A stretch of DNA of 64,000 nt from Bog-473 sp035552095 (GCA_035552095.1 DASZMA010000017.1:18753-82752); one strand, 5' to 3'; positions 40,703 through 50,032 are shown, counted from the first letter of the stretch. Notes: generated by a model not told the origin, from the sequence alone. Numbers and translations are program-made.

Positions 40703-41674
40703 TTACCAGGCGTAGGCCTCGGGCGACGTCTTGTAACCCGGGAAGAGCTCGTCCAGTCGGGCCAGCACCTTCTCGTCCAGGGTGAGATCGACCGCCCGTA
40801 CGGCACCGGTGAAGTGGTCGGCCAATCGGGGCCCGATGATGGGCGCCGTCACCTCGGGCCGGCTGAGCAACCAGGCCAGGGCCACCGTGGCCGGCTCCTC
40901 CCCCACTTCGGCGCACAGGTCCTCGTACTGCTCGAGCTGGGGCCGGCGGCGCTCGATCTCCTCGGCTGCCCGACCGGCGTAGCGGCGACTGCCGTCGCGC
41001 TCCTTGCGCACCACGCCCCCGAGCAGTCCGCCGTTGAGCGGTGACCACGGGATGACCCCCAGCCCGTACGCCGCGGCGGCCGGCAGCACCTCCATCTCGA
41101 CCTTGCGGGCTAGCAGGTTGTAGATCGACTGCTCGCTGACCAGCCCCATGAAGTGGCGCTCGGCCGCCGCCGCCTGGGCCTGGGCGATGTGCCAGCCGGC
41201 GAAGTTCGAGGACCCGACGTAGAGGATCTTGCCCTGGTGGCGCAGGACCTCCATGGCCTCCCAGATCTCATCCCAGCCGGTGCCCCGGTCGATGTGGTGC
41301 ATCTGGTAGAGGTCGATGTAGTCCGTCTGCAACCGGCGCAGCGAGGCGTCGCAGGCCCGGCGGATGTTGAGGGCGGACAGGCGTCCCTCGTTGGGCCACT
41401 CCCCCATGTCGCCGTAGAGCTTGGTGGCCAAGACCGTCTTCTCGCGCCGCTCTCCGCCCTGGGCGAACCAGCGGCCCACGATCTCCTCGGTGGCCCCCCG
41501 CCCCTTGGAGCGGCCGTAGACGTTGGCCGAGTCGAAGAAGTTGATGCCCTCCTCATGAGCCTTGTCCATGATCTCAAACGAGGTCGGCTCATCGGTCTCC
41601 GGCCCGAAATTCATGGTGCCCAGGCAGAGGCGGCTGACACGGAGACCGGTACGTCCGAGGTGGGTGTAGTGCAT
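40703..41674 (-). CDS. Aldo/keto reductase
   Basis: A 323-residue NADPH-dependent TIM-barrel reductase. The catalytic tetrad is visible: Asp and Tyr in FFDSANVYGRSKG, Lys in LATKLYGDMG and His in YQMHHIDRG. The C-terminal cofactor segment is VTAPIIGPRLADHF. The start at 41674 begins with the family pattern MHYTHLGRTGLRVSRLCLGTMNFG. The frame is open further upstream but that part is not homologous. Such enzymes reduce carbonyls broadly; the physiological substrate is unknown. Confidence 0.92.
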   Translation of the reverse strand: MHYTHLGRTGLRVSRLCLGTMNFGPETDEPTSFEIMDKAHEEGINFFDSANVYGRSKGRGATEEIVGRWFAQGGERREKTVLATKLYGDMGEWPNEGRLSALNIRRACDASLRRLQTDYIDLYQMHHIDRGTGWDEIWEAMEVLRHQGKILYVGSSNFAGWHIAQAQAAAAERHFMGLVSEQSIYNLLARKVEMEVLPAAAAYGLGVIPWSPLNGGLLGGVVRKERDGSRRYAGRAAEEIERRRPQLEQYEDLCAEVGEEPATVALAWLLSRPEVTAPIIGPRLADHFTGAVRAVDLTLDEKVLARLDELFPGYKTSPEAYAW

Positions 41675-41803
41675 ACCGACGACGTTACAGGGACCCGGCG
41701 CCGTCGCTCTCGGTCGAACACCCCATGCGCTAGGTTGAACCCCCGTGTGGCGCACGCAGGTATCGCCCGCACCGCAAGATTCGACCTGGCCGGAGCGTCG
41801 CCC

Positions 41804-42967
41804 ATGCCCGAACTGATCACCAACGAGGGCCGCGCCGCAGGTGACGGTCACAAGATGGCCCGACTCCAGGTGTTGCGGGCGTTTGCGGCCTTTTCGGTGG
41901 TGGCTTATCACTTGACGGTCCGGGGCCAGAGCCTGCTCGGCCATGGGTTCTTCGGGGGCATCTTCGACTTGAGCGGCGCCGGCGTCGACCTCTTCTTCGT
42001 CCTCAGCGGGTTCATCATCTTCACCATCCACCGTTCCGATATCGGGTCCCCGAACCGAGCGGGCCGGTATCTCAAGAAGCGAATCATCCGCATCTACCCG
42101 ATCTACTGGATCGTCACGCTGGTAGCCCTGCCGGTGTACCTGGCCGGCTACGGAGTCGGCTCAAAGCGCGACCTGGCCGTCATCCTCAAATCGCTGATCC
42201 TGTTCCCGCAGAGCCCGGGAAAGTTTCCGGTGGTCAACGTGGCGTGGACCCTCAGCTTCGAGATGTTCTTCTATCTGATGTTCTGGCTCCTCATCCGGTT
42301 TCGCTCACAACTCATCGCGCTGCTCTGGGTGGCCTGGCTCGTGCCGTGCGCGGTGTTCCTCTTCCTCAAACTCACCGACCTGTGGCAGCCGCCCGGGAAT
42401 CTTTTGTTCACCTTTGTCTTCAGCGAACGCAACCTGGAATTTGCCCTGGGCTGTCTGGTGGCCTGGCTGATCGGCCGGGTGGTGGTGCCGGCACCGCGCC
42501 TGTTCCTCCTGGCCGGGCTGGCCGCCTTCCTCGGGTTGGCCTTCAGCGCCTCGCTGGCGCACGGCTTCGTACCCCTCCAGGACAACTCGGTGGCCCTCTT
42601 CGCCATCCCCTCCGTTCTCATGGTGCTCGGTGCCGCGGCAGCTGATCTCGGGTCACGCCGAGCGCCGCCGCGGCCGTTGGTGTATCTCGGGGATGCGTCG
42701 TACACCCTCTACCTCATCCATTTCGGATTCATCACCGCGGCCTTCCTGGCCTTCCGGCACCTCGGCCTGGGCGGATCCGACCTCTTCGCACCCGAGGCCA
42801 TCGTGACGGGAGCGGCGGCCGGCGTGGCCGCCTGCCTGATCTATCGCTACGTGGAGAAGCCCATGCTGGACTCCCTGCGGCGGCGCTTCATCCCGAGCCA
42901 ATTGGCGGCCCCCGCCGGGGCGACGGATACGGTAGCCACACCACTTTCTACGAAGGACGGACTCTGA
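41804..42967 (+). CDS. Acyltransferase 3 family membrane protein
   Basis: A 387-residue integral-membrane O-acyltransferase with about ten membrane helices. Motifs are LQVLRAFAAFSVVAYHLTV, with the conserved His, AGVDLFFVLSGFIIF, KKRIIRIYPIYWIVT with Arg-Ile-Tyr-Pro, NVAWTLSFEMFFYLMFWLL and YLGDASYTLYLIHF. It probably modifies a surface polysaccharide or lipid. The ATG at 41804 is chosen because it begins shortly before the first helix; a GTG about 70 bp earlier is possible. The DUF35 ATG overlaps its stop by 1 bp (TGATG), an odd coupling with a lipid-catabolic pair. Confidence 0.88.
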   Translation: MPELITNEGRAAGDGHKMARLQVLRAFAAFSVVAYHLTVRGQSLLGHGFFGGIFDLSGAGVDLFFVLSGFIIFTIHRSDIGSPNRAGRYLKKRIIRIYPIYWIVTLVALPVYLAGYGVGSKRDLAVILKSLILFPQSPGKFPVVNVAWTLSFEMFFYLMFWLLIRFRSQLIALLWVAWLVPCAVFLFLKLTDLWQPPGNLLFTFVFSERNLEFALGCLVAWLIGRVVVPAPRLFLLAGLAAFLGLAFSASLAHGFVPLQDNSVALFAIPSVLMVLGAAAADLGSRRAPPRPLVYLGDASYTLYLIHFGFITAAFLAFRHLGLGGSDLFAPEAIVTGAAAGVAACLIYRYVEKPMLDSLRRRFIPSQLAAPAGATDTVATPLSTKDGL

Positions 42968-43374
42968 TGGCGAAGCAGGTACCGCTGGTCGACTACTTGG
43001 CCCTGGGCGACGATCCGCACCTGGTGGCGCACGAGTGCACCTCGTGCGGCGCCCGCTTCTTCGACCGCCGCAACGCCTGCGCCAGCTGCGAGGGCACCGG
43101 GTTCACCCCGGTCGCCATCTCGACCTCGGGCGAGGTGCGGGCCTTCACCATCGTGGCCTTCGCCGCCCCCGCCGCCCCCGGCGTCCCTGTGCCCTATGTG
43201 GCCGCCCTGGTGGACTGCGGCGGCACCAGCGTGCGGGCCAACCTGATCAACGTCGAGCCCGACCCCGAACACGTGACCCTGGGCATGAAAGTCCGGCTGG
43301 CCACCGAGGTCATCGGGACCGATGACGAAGGTACCGAAGCGATCGGGTTCGGCTTCGAACCCTTGGGAGGTTGA
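42967..43374 (+). CDS. DUF35 / OB-fold acyl-CoA-associated protein, copy 2
   Basis: A 135-residue zinc-ribbon/OB-fold protein. The ribbon has CTSC and CASC (in HECTSCGARFFDRRNACASCEG), and the OB part VRAFTIVAFAAPAAPGVPVPYVAALVDCGG. It overlaps the preceding acyltransferase stop by 1 bp and precedes the thiolase by 3 bp. It should form a complex with the thiolase downstream. Gene order is reversed compared with the pair at 21.6-23.2 kb. Confidence 0.88.
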   Translation: MAKQVPLVDYLALGDDPHLVAHECTSCGARFFDRRNACASCEGTGFTPVAISTSGEVRAFTIVAFAAPAAPGVPVPYVAALVDCGGTSVRANLINVEPDPEHVTLGMKVRLATEVIGTDDEGTEAIGFGFEPLGG

Positions 43375-43377
43375 ACC

Positions 43378-44583
43378 ATGGCAACTGACGACCTGTGGAT
43401 CCTGGGCATCCACATGACGAAATTCGGCAAGCACCCCGACCTCGACCTGGTCGACCTGGCCGCCGAGGCCGTCTCGGGCGCGCTGGCTGACGGCGGGGTG
43501 ACCATGAAGGACATGGGGGTCATTGGAGCTGGCAACCTGATGGCGGCCAACGCCGGCATCGGCCAGCAATTGCAGAAGCAATTGGGCCAGACCGGCATCC
43601 CCGTCTACAACGTGGCCAACGCCTGCGCCACCGGGGCGACGGCCCTGCGAGTGGCGGCGATGGCGGTCAAGGCGGGCGAGTGCGACATGGGCCTGGCCTT
43701 CGGGGTGGAGAAGCTCTCCGGGGCTGGCCTGCTCTCGGGCGGTAGCCGCAAGAGCGATTCGACCACCTGGCAGCCCTCGGGCCGTTACGGCGCCGTGGCC
43801 CCGGTCGACGGGCGCATCGGCACCGAGATCATGCCCGGCGTCTTCGCCCAGATCGGCATGGAGTACGGCCACAAGTACGGCGGGACCAGCTTTGAGCTCT
43901 TCGCCAAGATCTCCGAGAAGAACCACTCCCACTCGACGCTCAACCCACTGGCCGCCTACAGCAAGGCCATGAGCCTGGAGCAGATCATGGGCGACGTCAT
44001 GATCGCCTACCCCAACACGCGGCCGATGTGCTCGGCCAACTGCGATGGGGCGGCGGCGGCCGTGGTGGTGAGCGGGTCCAAGCTCAAGACGCTCTCGTTG
44101 GAGCAGCAACGGCGGGCGGTCAAGATTTCCGCCTCCATCCTGACCACCGACCCGTGGGAGGAGTCCTGCCAGATCCTGCCCGATGTCAACACCCTCACCC
44201 GCAACGCGGCCAACCAGGCCTACGAGCAGGCCGGCGTCGGGCCGTCCGACCTCGACCTGGTGGAGCTGCACGACTGCTTCGCCACCGCCGAATTGGTGCA
44301 CTACGACAACCTGATGCTGTGCGAGCAGGGCGGGGCGGTCGACTTCTTCAACTCGGGCGCCACCTGGCGCACCGGCTCCACCCCGGTCAACGTCTCGGGC
44401 GGGCTCGAGTCCAAGGGCCACCCCATTGCCGCCACCGGCATCGCCAACGTCTGGGAGGTGGCCACCCACCTCCGCGGCGAGGCGGGCGACCGTCAGATTG
44501 AGGGGGCCAAGGTCGGCCTGACCCACGTCATCGGCCTGGGCTCGGCCTGCGGCGTCCACATCCTGGAGAAGTCGGCGGCCTGA
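43378..44583 (+). CDS. Thiolase family protein (acetyl-CoA acetyltransferase / lipid-transfer type)
   Basis: A 401-residue thiolase with the nucleophilic Cys present in VANACATGATALRVAA (about residue 83), HDCF in LVELHDCFATAELVHY and the C-terminal GGLESKGHPIAATGIANVWE with the catalytic His, and GLGSACGVHIL. Unlike the homologue at 21608-22783 it keeps all catalytic residues, so it can act as a genuine 3-ketoacyl-CoA thiolase or a condensing enzyme. It is paired with the DUF35 gene just upstream. Confidence 0.9.
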   Translation: MATDDLWILGIHMTKFGKHPDLDLVDLAAEAVSGALADGGVTMKDMGVIGAGNLMAANAGIGQQLQKQLGQTGIPVYNVANACATGATALRVAAMAVKAGECDMGLAFGVEKLSGAGLLSGGSRKSDSTTWQPSGRYGAVAPVDGRIGTEIMPGVFAQIGMEYGHKYGGTSFELFAKISEKNHSHSTLNPLAAYSKAMSLEQIMGDVMIAYPNTRPMCSANCDGAAAAVVVSGSKLKTLSLEQQRRAVKISASILTTDPWEESCQILPDVNTLTRNAANQAYEQAGVGPSDLDLVELHDCFATAELVHYDNLMLCEQGGAVDFFNSGATWRTGSTPVNVSGGLESKGHPIAATGIANVWEVATHLRGEAGDRQIEGAKVGLTHVIGLGSACGVHILEKSAA

Positions 44584-44607
44584 CCTCTCACTTTCCGACC
44601 CTGGGGC

Positions 44608-45969
44608 TTATGGCCGGGCCGAGACCAGCGGCACCGGGCGGGCCATGCTCCAGCTGAACGTGTCCTCGAACTCGCTGGCGTCGAGCCGGGTGGACAGGTC
44701 GTCGACCGTCGGGCCGACCCGATCGGCCACGGTCTGCAGGAGCGCCTCATCGAAGCCCCAGAGCTTGATGGCATTGAGTCCCAGCATCTTGCGGATGTCG
44801 TCTTCGGGCATTCCGCCGAAGATGTTCGCCAAGATCTGGCGATGCACCGGCGCCGCCCCTTCCAGGTGGGGATAGTCGGCGCCCCACATGAGTCGATCCA
44901 GGCCGACCTCGTGGCGCATCTCAGCCTCGTAGCGCTTCATGAGCGAGCCGCCGAGGTGCACGTGGCGCTCGAAGTAGTCCCGGGGCCGCATGTTGAGATA
45001 CGACCGCACCGGCGCCCCGCCGTGGGTGTCGAAGAATCCCTCCATGTCGCGGATCAGCGAGGGGAGCCACTGCACGCCGTTCTCGGTGACCACCACCTGG
45101 AGGTCGGGATGGCGATCGAACACGCCGCCGAAGATCATGAACCACAGCGGCCGGCGGGTGAAGACGAAGACCTCGTAGAGGCCGAGCATGCCGCCGTGCT
45201 TGGCGTCGTAGAGGAACTTGGTGTCGGTGGCCGCCCCCGAGGCGCCGGTGTGCAGGTTGACCACCATCTGGTGCTCCTCGCAGGCGCTCCAGAAGGGCTC
45301 GTAGTACTCGTCGGCGTACCCGGGCAGTCCCGAGGTGACCGACATGGCGGGCAACATGACTCCTCCGAAGATTCCGTGTTCACGAGCCCAGGCCACCTCT
45401 TCGACGGCCCGGTCCATGTCGTGGAAGTCGATCGGCATGCAGCCGGCCCGCCGCCCCGGGGCGGCGGCGCAGAACTCGGCCAACCAGCGCATGTACCCGT
45501 GCAGGGCCGGCCACACCGCATCCAGGTTCTTCGAGGCGTGCCCGCCGAGGTACATGGCCGGGGACAGCCCACCGGCCAGGACCGGCCCGGGCAGGGTGAC
45601 CTCGGCGTGGATGCCCTGCTCCTCGAGCACCGCCAGTCGTCGACCGTCCCCGTCACCGGGCACCACCCAGTCCGCCCCGTAGTGGGCCAGCCACGGCTCG
45701 GCGGCGACCGTGTCGACCCCCATCCCGGCCAGGCGGCGGGCCGCCGTGGCCCGGACCGGGTCGGATTCGTCGACTTCGCCCGGGTCGTAACCCCCGAACA
45801 TGGAGATGGCCAGCGACGACATGTCGCCGAACGCCGCCACCGCCTCGCGCTGGCCGGGGTCGACGTAGGACAGGAAGTGGTCCAGGCTGTCGGGCGACGC
45901 GTGCATGTCGGCCGACACCACGACGTAGGGCCGGCCGCTGCCGGCCGACCTGGTCACGTGCTCACTCAC
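44608..45969 (-). CDS. Amidohydrolase family protein (ACMSD-like metal-dependent hydrolase)
   Basis: A 453-residue TIM-barrel amidohydrolase_2 protein. Metal ligands are suggested by SADMHASPD near the N-terminus, the His in VNLHTGASGA and the Asp in LMWGADYPHLEG near the C-terminus. Related actinobacterial proteins occur with lipid and steroid catabolic genes and may decarboxylate or hydrolyse a ring-cleavage product. I use the GTG at 45969, with GGGAGGC about 8 bp away; the frame is open to 46158 but that would cover the P450 promoter. It is divergent from the P450 gene. Confidence 0.87.
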   Translation of the reverse strand: MSEHVTRSAGSGRPYVVVSADMHASPDSLDHFLSYVDPGQREAVAAFGDMSSLAISMFGGYDPGEVDESDPVRATAARRLAGMGVDTVAAEPWLAHYGADWVVPGDGDGRRLAVLEEQGIHAEVTLPGPVLAGGLSPAMYLGGHASKNLDAVWPALHGYMRWLAEFCAAAPGRRAGCMPIDFHDMDRAVEEVAWAREHGIFGGVMLPAMSVTSGLPGYADEYYEPFWSACEEHQMVVNLHTGASGAATDTKFLYDAKHGGMLGLYEVFVFTRRPLWFMIFGGVFDRHPDLQVVVTENGVQWLPSLIRDMEGFFDTHGGAPVRSYLNMRPRDYFERHVHLGGSLMKRYEAEMRHEVGLDRLMWGADYPHLEGAAPVHRQILANIFGGMPEDDIRKMLGLNAIKLWGFDEALLQTVADRVGPTVDDLSTRLDASEFEDTFSWSMARPVPLVSARP

Positions 45970-46089
45970 ACCAATTGCCTCCCGCCCTCGGGCGCCCTCG
46001 GGCCCCCCGGCCCTGGTCCCAGACCCTACCGCCCGCTCTGGTGGACCTCCCCGGCGGCCCGCTCCCCGATGGCCGCCCGCACCAGTCGG

Positions 46090-46118
46090 TTGACGCGGCC
46101 CGCGTCCTTCCATACCCT
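46090..46118 (+). promoter_or_regulatory. Putative promoter of the P450-TetR operon
   Basis: -35 TTGACG (46090-46095), a 17-base spacer and -10 TACCCT (46113-46118). Expected transcription start is near 46125, about 27 bases before the P450 ATG. Confidence 0.55.
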
Positions 46119-46126
46119 GGGGTATG
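46111..46126. promoter_or_regulatory. Palindrome over the -10 of the P450 promoter, likely TetR operator
   Basis: CATACCC-TG-GGGTATG has perfect 7-base arms with a 2-base centre. It covers the -10 element of the P450 promoter. The TetR gene that follows the P450 is the obvious candidate ligand-responsive repressor. Confidence 0.6.
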
Positions 46127-46151
46127 TAACAACGACCGAGAGGTGGGGGCC

Positions 46152-47408
46152 ATGACATCGACCGACAGCCTGAGCACGAGTGAAGCCGGACTCGTCTTCA
46201 TCGACCCGGGGGCCTACGCCGACGAAGCCCGTTTTCACCAGGCGACCACCCTGTTGCGCCGGGAATCACCGGTGCACTGGGTGCAAGGCCCGGGCTACCG
46301 GCCGTTCTGGGCCCTGACCCGGCACGCCGACGTCATGGAGGTGGAGCGGGACAACCACCGCTTCCTCAGCGCCCCCCGCCCGCTGCTGGCCACTGAGGCG
46401 GCCGAGCAACTCGCCATTGAGAAGGGCGAGGTGCTGCGCACCCTCATCCACATGGACGAGCCGGATCACAAGGCCTACCGGGCGGTCGCGGCCACCTGGT
46501 TCCAGCCCAACAGCCTGCGCCGGTTGGAGGAGCGCATGAACGAGCTGGCCGTGCGCTTCGTCGACCGCATGGCCGAGCTCGGCTCGGACTGTGACTTCGT
46601 GCGCGACGTGGCCGTGCACTACCCGCTCTACGTCATCCTCTCCTTGCTCGGCTTGCCCGAGAGCGACTTCGACCGCATGCTGATGCTGACCCAGCAGCTC
46701 TTCGGTGGGGACGATCCCGAGCTGCAGCGCTCGACCGACCTGGAGGAGCAGTTCACCGTGCTGCTCGACTTCTTCAACTACTTCACCGAGCTCACCGCCT
46801 CCCGCCGTGAGCACCCGACCGAGGACCTGGCCTCGGCGCTGGCCAACGCCACCATCGACGGGGCTTACATACCCGACATGGATCTGGCGTCGTACTACGT
46901 GATCATCGCCACCGCCGGCCACGACACCACCAGTTCGACCATCGCGGGCGGTCTCTACGCCCTGCTGCAACACCCCGCCGAGTTGGCCCGGCTGCAAGGT
47001 GACCTGGAACTGCTGCCCAGCGCGGTCGAGGAGATGATCCGCTGGGTCACCCCGGTCAAGGAGTTCATGCGCACAGCGTCCGAGGATGCCGTGGTGGGCG
47101 GCACTCAGGTCGCGGCCGGGGACTCGCTGTATCTGGCCTACCTCTCAGCCAACCGGGATGAGGACGTGTTCGACGACCCGTTCCGCTTCGACGTGGGCCG
47201 CCAGCCCAACAAGCATCTGGCCTTCGGCTTCGGCCCCCACTTCTGCCTGGGCGCCCAGCTGGCCCGCCTGGAGACCCGGGCGCTCTTCGCCGAGCTCCTG
47301 CCCCGGCTCGAGAGCATTGAGCTGGCCGGGACCCCCACCTCCTCGGCCACGGTGTTCGTGGGCGGCCTCAAGACACTGCCGGTCCACTACACCATCCGCC
47401 CGGGGTAG
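46152..47408 (+). CDS. Cytochrome P450 monooxygenase
   Basis: A 418-residue soluble bacterial P450. Heme ligand C365 is in FGFGPHFCLGAQLARLE; the I-helix oxygen motif is AGHDTTSS; the K-helix ExxR is in VEEMIRWVTP. The HMDEPDHKAYR segment is typical of the C helix. The group looks like CYP125/142/107-type enzymes that oxidise steroids, fatty acids or terpenes, but I cannot assign a family. ATG 46152 follows GAGGTGGGGG. The TetR start overlaps the P450 stop by 1 bp. No ferredoxin gene is next to it. Confidence 0.93.
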   Translation: MTSTDSLSTSEAGLVFIDPGAYADEARFHQATTLLRRESPVHWVQGPGYRPFWALTRHADVMEVERDNHRFLSAPRPLLATEAAEQLAIEKGEVLRTLIHMDEPDHKAYRAVAATWFQPNSLRRLEERMNELAVRFVDRMAELGSDCDFVRDVAVHYPLYVILSLLGLPESDFDRMLMLTQQLFGGDDPELQRSTDLEEQFTVLLDFFNYFTELTASRREHPTEDLASALANATIDGAYIPDMDLASYYVIIATAGHDTTSSTIAGGLYALLQHPAELARLQGDLELLPSAVEEMIRWVTPVKEFMRTASEDAVVGGTQVAAGDSLYLAYLSANRDEDVFDDPFRFDVGRQPNKHLAFGFGPHFCLGAQLARLETRALFAELLPRLESIELAGTPTSSATVFVGGLKTLPVHYTIRPG

Positions 47409-47959
47409 TGCCCCCGGAGGGCCTGACCCGGCAGGCCTACTTCAGCGCCGCGTTTGATCTCCTGGCCGAGCGGGGCCACGGGGGCCTGACCATTGCCGCC
47501 TTGGGTCAACGGCTCGGCGTGACCAAGGGGTCCTTTTACCACCACTTCAGGGACTTCTCGGAGTTCGTCGACGCGTTGCTCGCCTACTGGGCCGCCGAGC
47601 ACGCCACCAATCTCATCGCGCTCTCCGCCTCGGTGCCCGACGCCCATGAGCGCTTCGACGTGCTGCTGGGGATCGCCGTCGGCCTCCCGCACGGGGCGGA
47701 AGCGGCCATCAGGGCGTGGAGTTGGAGCAACGCGGCCGTCGAGGCGACCCAGCGCCAGGTGGACCAGGCCCGGCTGACTCACCTGATCCAGGCGGGCCGG
47801 GACGCCGGACTGGACCCGGACCGGGCCCGACTGATGGCCACCATTTCCATGAGCGTGCTGGTGGGGCTCCAGCAACTCGAACGGCCGGCCGATCCCCGGC
47901 TGGTCGAGCAGGTCTTCTCAGAACTGCGAGCCTGGACGCTGGCGGCCGCGCTGCCCTAA
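47408..47959 (+). CDS. TetR family regulator, operon with P450
   Basis: A 183-residue regulator with HTH AAFDLLAERGHGGLTIAALGQRLGVTKGSFYHHFRDFSEFVDAL. The GTG start shares its G with the P450 TAG stop. The C-terminal domain is short and includes AIRAWSWSNAAVEATQRQVDQAR. It probably controls the P450 operon from the palindrome at 46111-46126. Confidence 0.88.
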   Translation: MPPEGLTRQAYFSAAFDLLAERGHGGLTIAALGQRLGVTKGSFYHHFRDFSEFVDALLAYWAAEHATNLIALSASVPDAHERFDVLLGIAVGLPHGAEAAIRAWSWSNAAVEATQRQVDQARLTHLIQAGRDAGLDPDRARLMATISMSVLVGLQQLERPADPRLVEQVFSELRAWTLAAALP

Positions 47960-47970
47960 CCGCGGGGCGC

Positions 47971-47998
47971 GGACCGCGATCGGCGGACCGTGATCGGC
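47971..47998. repeat. 14-bp tandem duplication in the TetR/glycosidase gap
   Basis: GGACCGCGATCGGC is followed at once by GGACCGTGATCGGC. It fills most of the 40-bp gap between the convergent TetR gene and the glycosidase gene and ends one base before the glycosidase stop triplet begins at 48000. No function is assigned. Confidence 0.6.
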
Positions 47999-47999
47999 G

Positions 48000-49817
48000 C
48001 TAAGAGGCCGGCGTGATGGTGACGCCGTACGCGTTCTGCGAGCCGAACGAAGGAATCACGATGGTGGCCTGGCCGTTGATGACGGGGACCGTCGTGATGG
48101 TTGGTACCGGCTGGCTGACCGCGCCACCGATCCCGGGGAACAGCGCCAGGGAGACCTTCACCGATGAGGCGGCCCACGACGAGGGCACCGCCACCGTCAT
48201 CGCGACGCTCTGGGCGGCCGGGTTGCCGGGCTTGCCTTGTATGTCATGGCGCCCGACCAGCATCATCAGCGTGCGGGTCGACGAGTTGGCCGTGGCGAAC
48301 CCGCTGATCTGCTCTTCCGATGAGGTCACCGGAACGCTGTTGCCCTCCATCTGGGCGTAGTAGAGGTACGGCCAGTACACGGCGCTCGGCGACAGCGCCG
48401 AGCCCGACTGCACGAAGAGGTCGTCGAGCATGTTGTTGCACCCGAGGTTGGGCGTACACGAACGATCGGCCTGATCGACCCCGGCCGCCTCCAGGGCGGC
48501 GATGTCGCCGACGACCCAGCCGGTCAGGTCCTCGTTGTTGACCGAACCGGTGGGGGGCACGAAGCCGCCGTACTCATTGATGAAGATCTTGGCTCCGCTG
48601 AACTGCGGGTACTGCGCCAGCAACGCCCTGAACCGGGCCACGTGGGCCTGAATGTCCTGCGGCTGTGCGTTGAAGTCGGTCGCGGCCCCGGAAGCGATGA
48701 TCTCGTGCCACGAGAAGGCGTTGCAGTCGATGCCGTTGGCAGCGGCAAAGGCCAGGAACGTCGAGAAATCAAGCAACTCGTTGCTGACGGCCGTCTCGCC
48801 CGGGTAGTCCTCGTAGCTGGTGAGGCTGGGGCAGACCACCTGCGCCTGAGGGTCAGTTGCCTTGACATCGTTGTAGGTGTGGAGCAGCCACTGCTCCTCG
48901 TCGGCCAGGGTGATGGCCGCCGCGTCGTCGTAGTCGAAGTAGGTGTCATTCTGATTCGTCGTTCCCGGTGGCTCGTTGACCAGATCCCAGTAGTTGACGG
49001 TCCGCCCGCTGGCTTCGACGGTCTGCACGGCCGCACTGATGGACTGGTCGTACAGCGGCCAGTTCGCCCACGGTGTCTCGGCCCCCCCATAAGGAGTGCC
49101 GTCGTTTTCCAGACCGCACAGGAAAAGGCTCGGGCACTCGCGGTACGGCAGGTACGTCTCTTCGTACCAGTTGGCGGACAACACCGCGGTCACCGATGCC
49201 TGCGGAGCGACCGACTTGACCAGGTCGTAGTCCTGGTAGCCGACGCAGTCGCCCGAGGAACAAAGGGGAGGACCCAGCGCCGTCCGCCAGGATTGGGGAT
49301 TGAGGGGTGTGACCAATGATGCTGGCGTGGTCGGCAGCACGCCGAGCAGGAAGCCCGAGGCCACGTGGTTGGTCGCCGTCCCCGGATCGTTGCCGTCCAC
49401 CGACAGACACACGTTGGCCGCGGCGCAGCCCGACTGCACCGTCACGGCGTTGCTGGTGGTGGCCGGTGAAAAGCCGGTCGCCGTTCCCGCCTGCACCGTG
49501 AAGGTGTAGGCATCCCCGATCATCAGCCCGGGCACCCACATGGTCGAGCACAACGGTGTGGTGCAGGTCTCCTGCCCCACCTGGGTGCCGCTCTGGTACG
49601 CGGTGAGCATGGCCCGGTCGGGCGCGGGACCCGAGGAGGCCAGCGTCCAGGTGACCGTGACCATGGTCGAGGTGGTCGAAGCGGTCGCCGTCACGCTCAC
49701 CGGCGCCAAGGGCACGGTGGGGTCGGGGCTGGGCGTGATCGTGGAGATACAGCCACCAGCCAAGGTCATCACGGACATGACGCACACCCGGCCAACCCAG
49801 GGGCTCAGCAAATTCAC
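48000..49817 (-). CDS. Secreted clan-A glycoside hydrolase (GH39-like) with fibronectin-III-like domain
   Basis: A 605-residue exported protein. The N-terminus has a signal peptide with a lipobox-like LAGGC at about residue 23, so it may be a lipoprotein. An FN3-like domain follows (about 35-128), then a TIM-barrel catalytic domain with acid/base E282 in YWDLVNEPP and probable nucleophile E415 in FINEYGGF, the beta-4/beta-7 pattern of clan GH-A. GH39 or a nearby family (xylosidase, iduronidase or rhamnosidase types) is my best guess. A C-terminal beta domain closes it. GTG 49817 has a perfect GGAGGT ribosome site. It follows the cassette 2 transporter by 215 bp on the same strand. Confidence 0.82.
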   Translation of the reverse strand: MNLLSPWVGRVCVMSVMTLAGGCISTITPSPDPTVPLAPVSVTATASTTSTMVTVTWTLASSGPAPDRAMLTAYQSGTQVGQETCTTPLCSTMWVPGLMIGDAYTFTVQAGTATGFSPATTSNAVTVQSGCAAANVCLSVDGNDPGTATNHVASGFLLGVLPTTPASLVTPLNPQSWRTALGPPLCSSGDCVGYQDYDLVKSVAPQASVTAVLSANWYEETYLPYRECPSLFLCGLENDGTPYGGAETPWANWPLYDQSISAAVQTVEASGRTVNYWDLVNEPPGTTNQNDTYFDYDDAAAITLADEEQWLLHTYNDVKATDPQAQVVCPSLTSYEDYPGETAVSNELLDFSTFLAFAAANGIDCNAFSWHEIIASGAATDFNAQPQDIQAHVARFRALLAQYPQFSGAKIFINEYGGFVPPTGSVNNEDLTGWVVGDIAALEAAGVDQADRSCTPNLGCNNMLDDLFVQSGSALSPSAVYWPYLYYAQMEGNSVPVTSSEEQISGFATANSSTRTLMMLVGRHDIQGKPGNPAAQSVAMTVAVPSSWAASSVKVSLALFPGIGGAVSQPVPTITTVPVINGQATIVIPSFGSQNAYGVTITPAS

Positions 49818-49865
49818 GCGCGACCTCCGTCAGCCGAAATAGCCAGTGCGCACCCTATCCGATGG

Positions 49866-49897
49866 TTAACGCCTGTTAAGGGATGCCGCTAAGGCAT
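49866..49897. promoter_or_regulatory. Two adjacent inverted repeats upstream of the glycosidase gene
   Basis: TTAAC-GCCT-GTTAA (49866-49879) is followed after 3 bp by ATGCC-GCTAA-GGCAT (49883-49897). On the minus strand a TTAACA and a TAGGGT 16 bases apart could form a promoter in the same place. This suggests regulated, possibly independent, expression of the cassette 2 glycosidase. The rest of the 215-bp gap holds no gene. Confidence 0.45.
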
Positions 49898-50032
49898 GCC
49901 CGGTTGCCACGACTTCGAAACCTCGTGTGTGACATGGAGATGAACTCGAAATCTCGCGGCGTCACGTGAGCCCGCACACGCCTCTCCAACGAGCGTTCAA
50001 TGGGGCGGTGGGCGGACTGAGGGCCCGGTCGT

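Noticed and set aside
42847..44559. A 570-codon minus-strand frame opposite the DUF35-thiolase pair
   Set aside because: The plus strand encodes two unmistakable proteins with catalytic motifs; the minus frame shows none.
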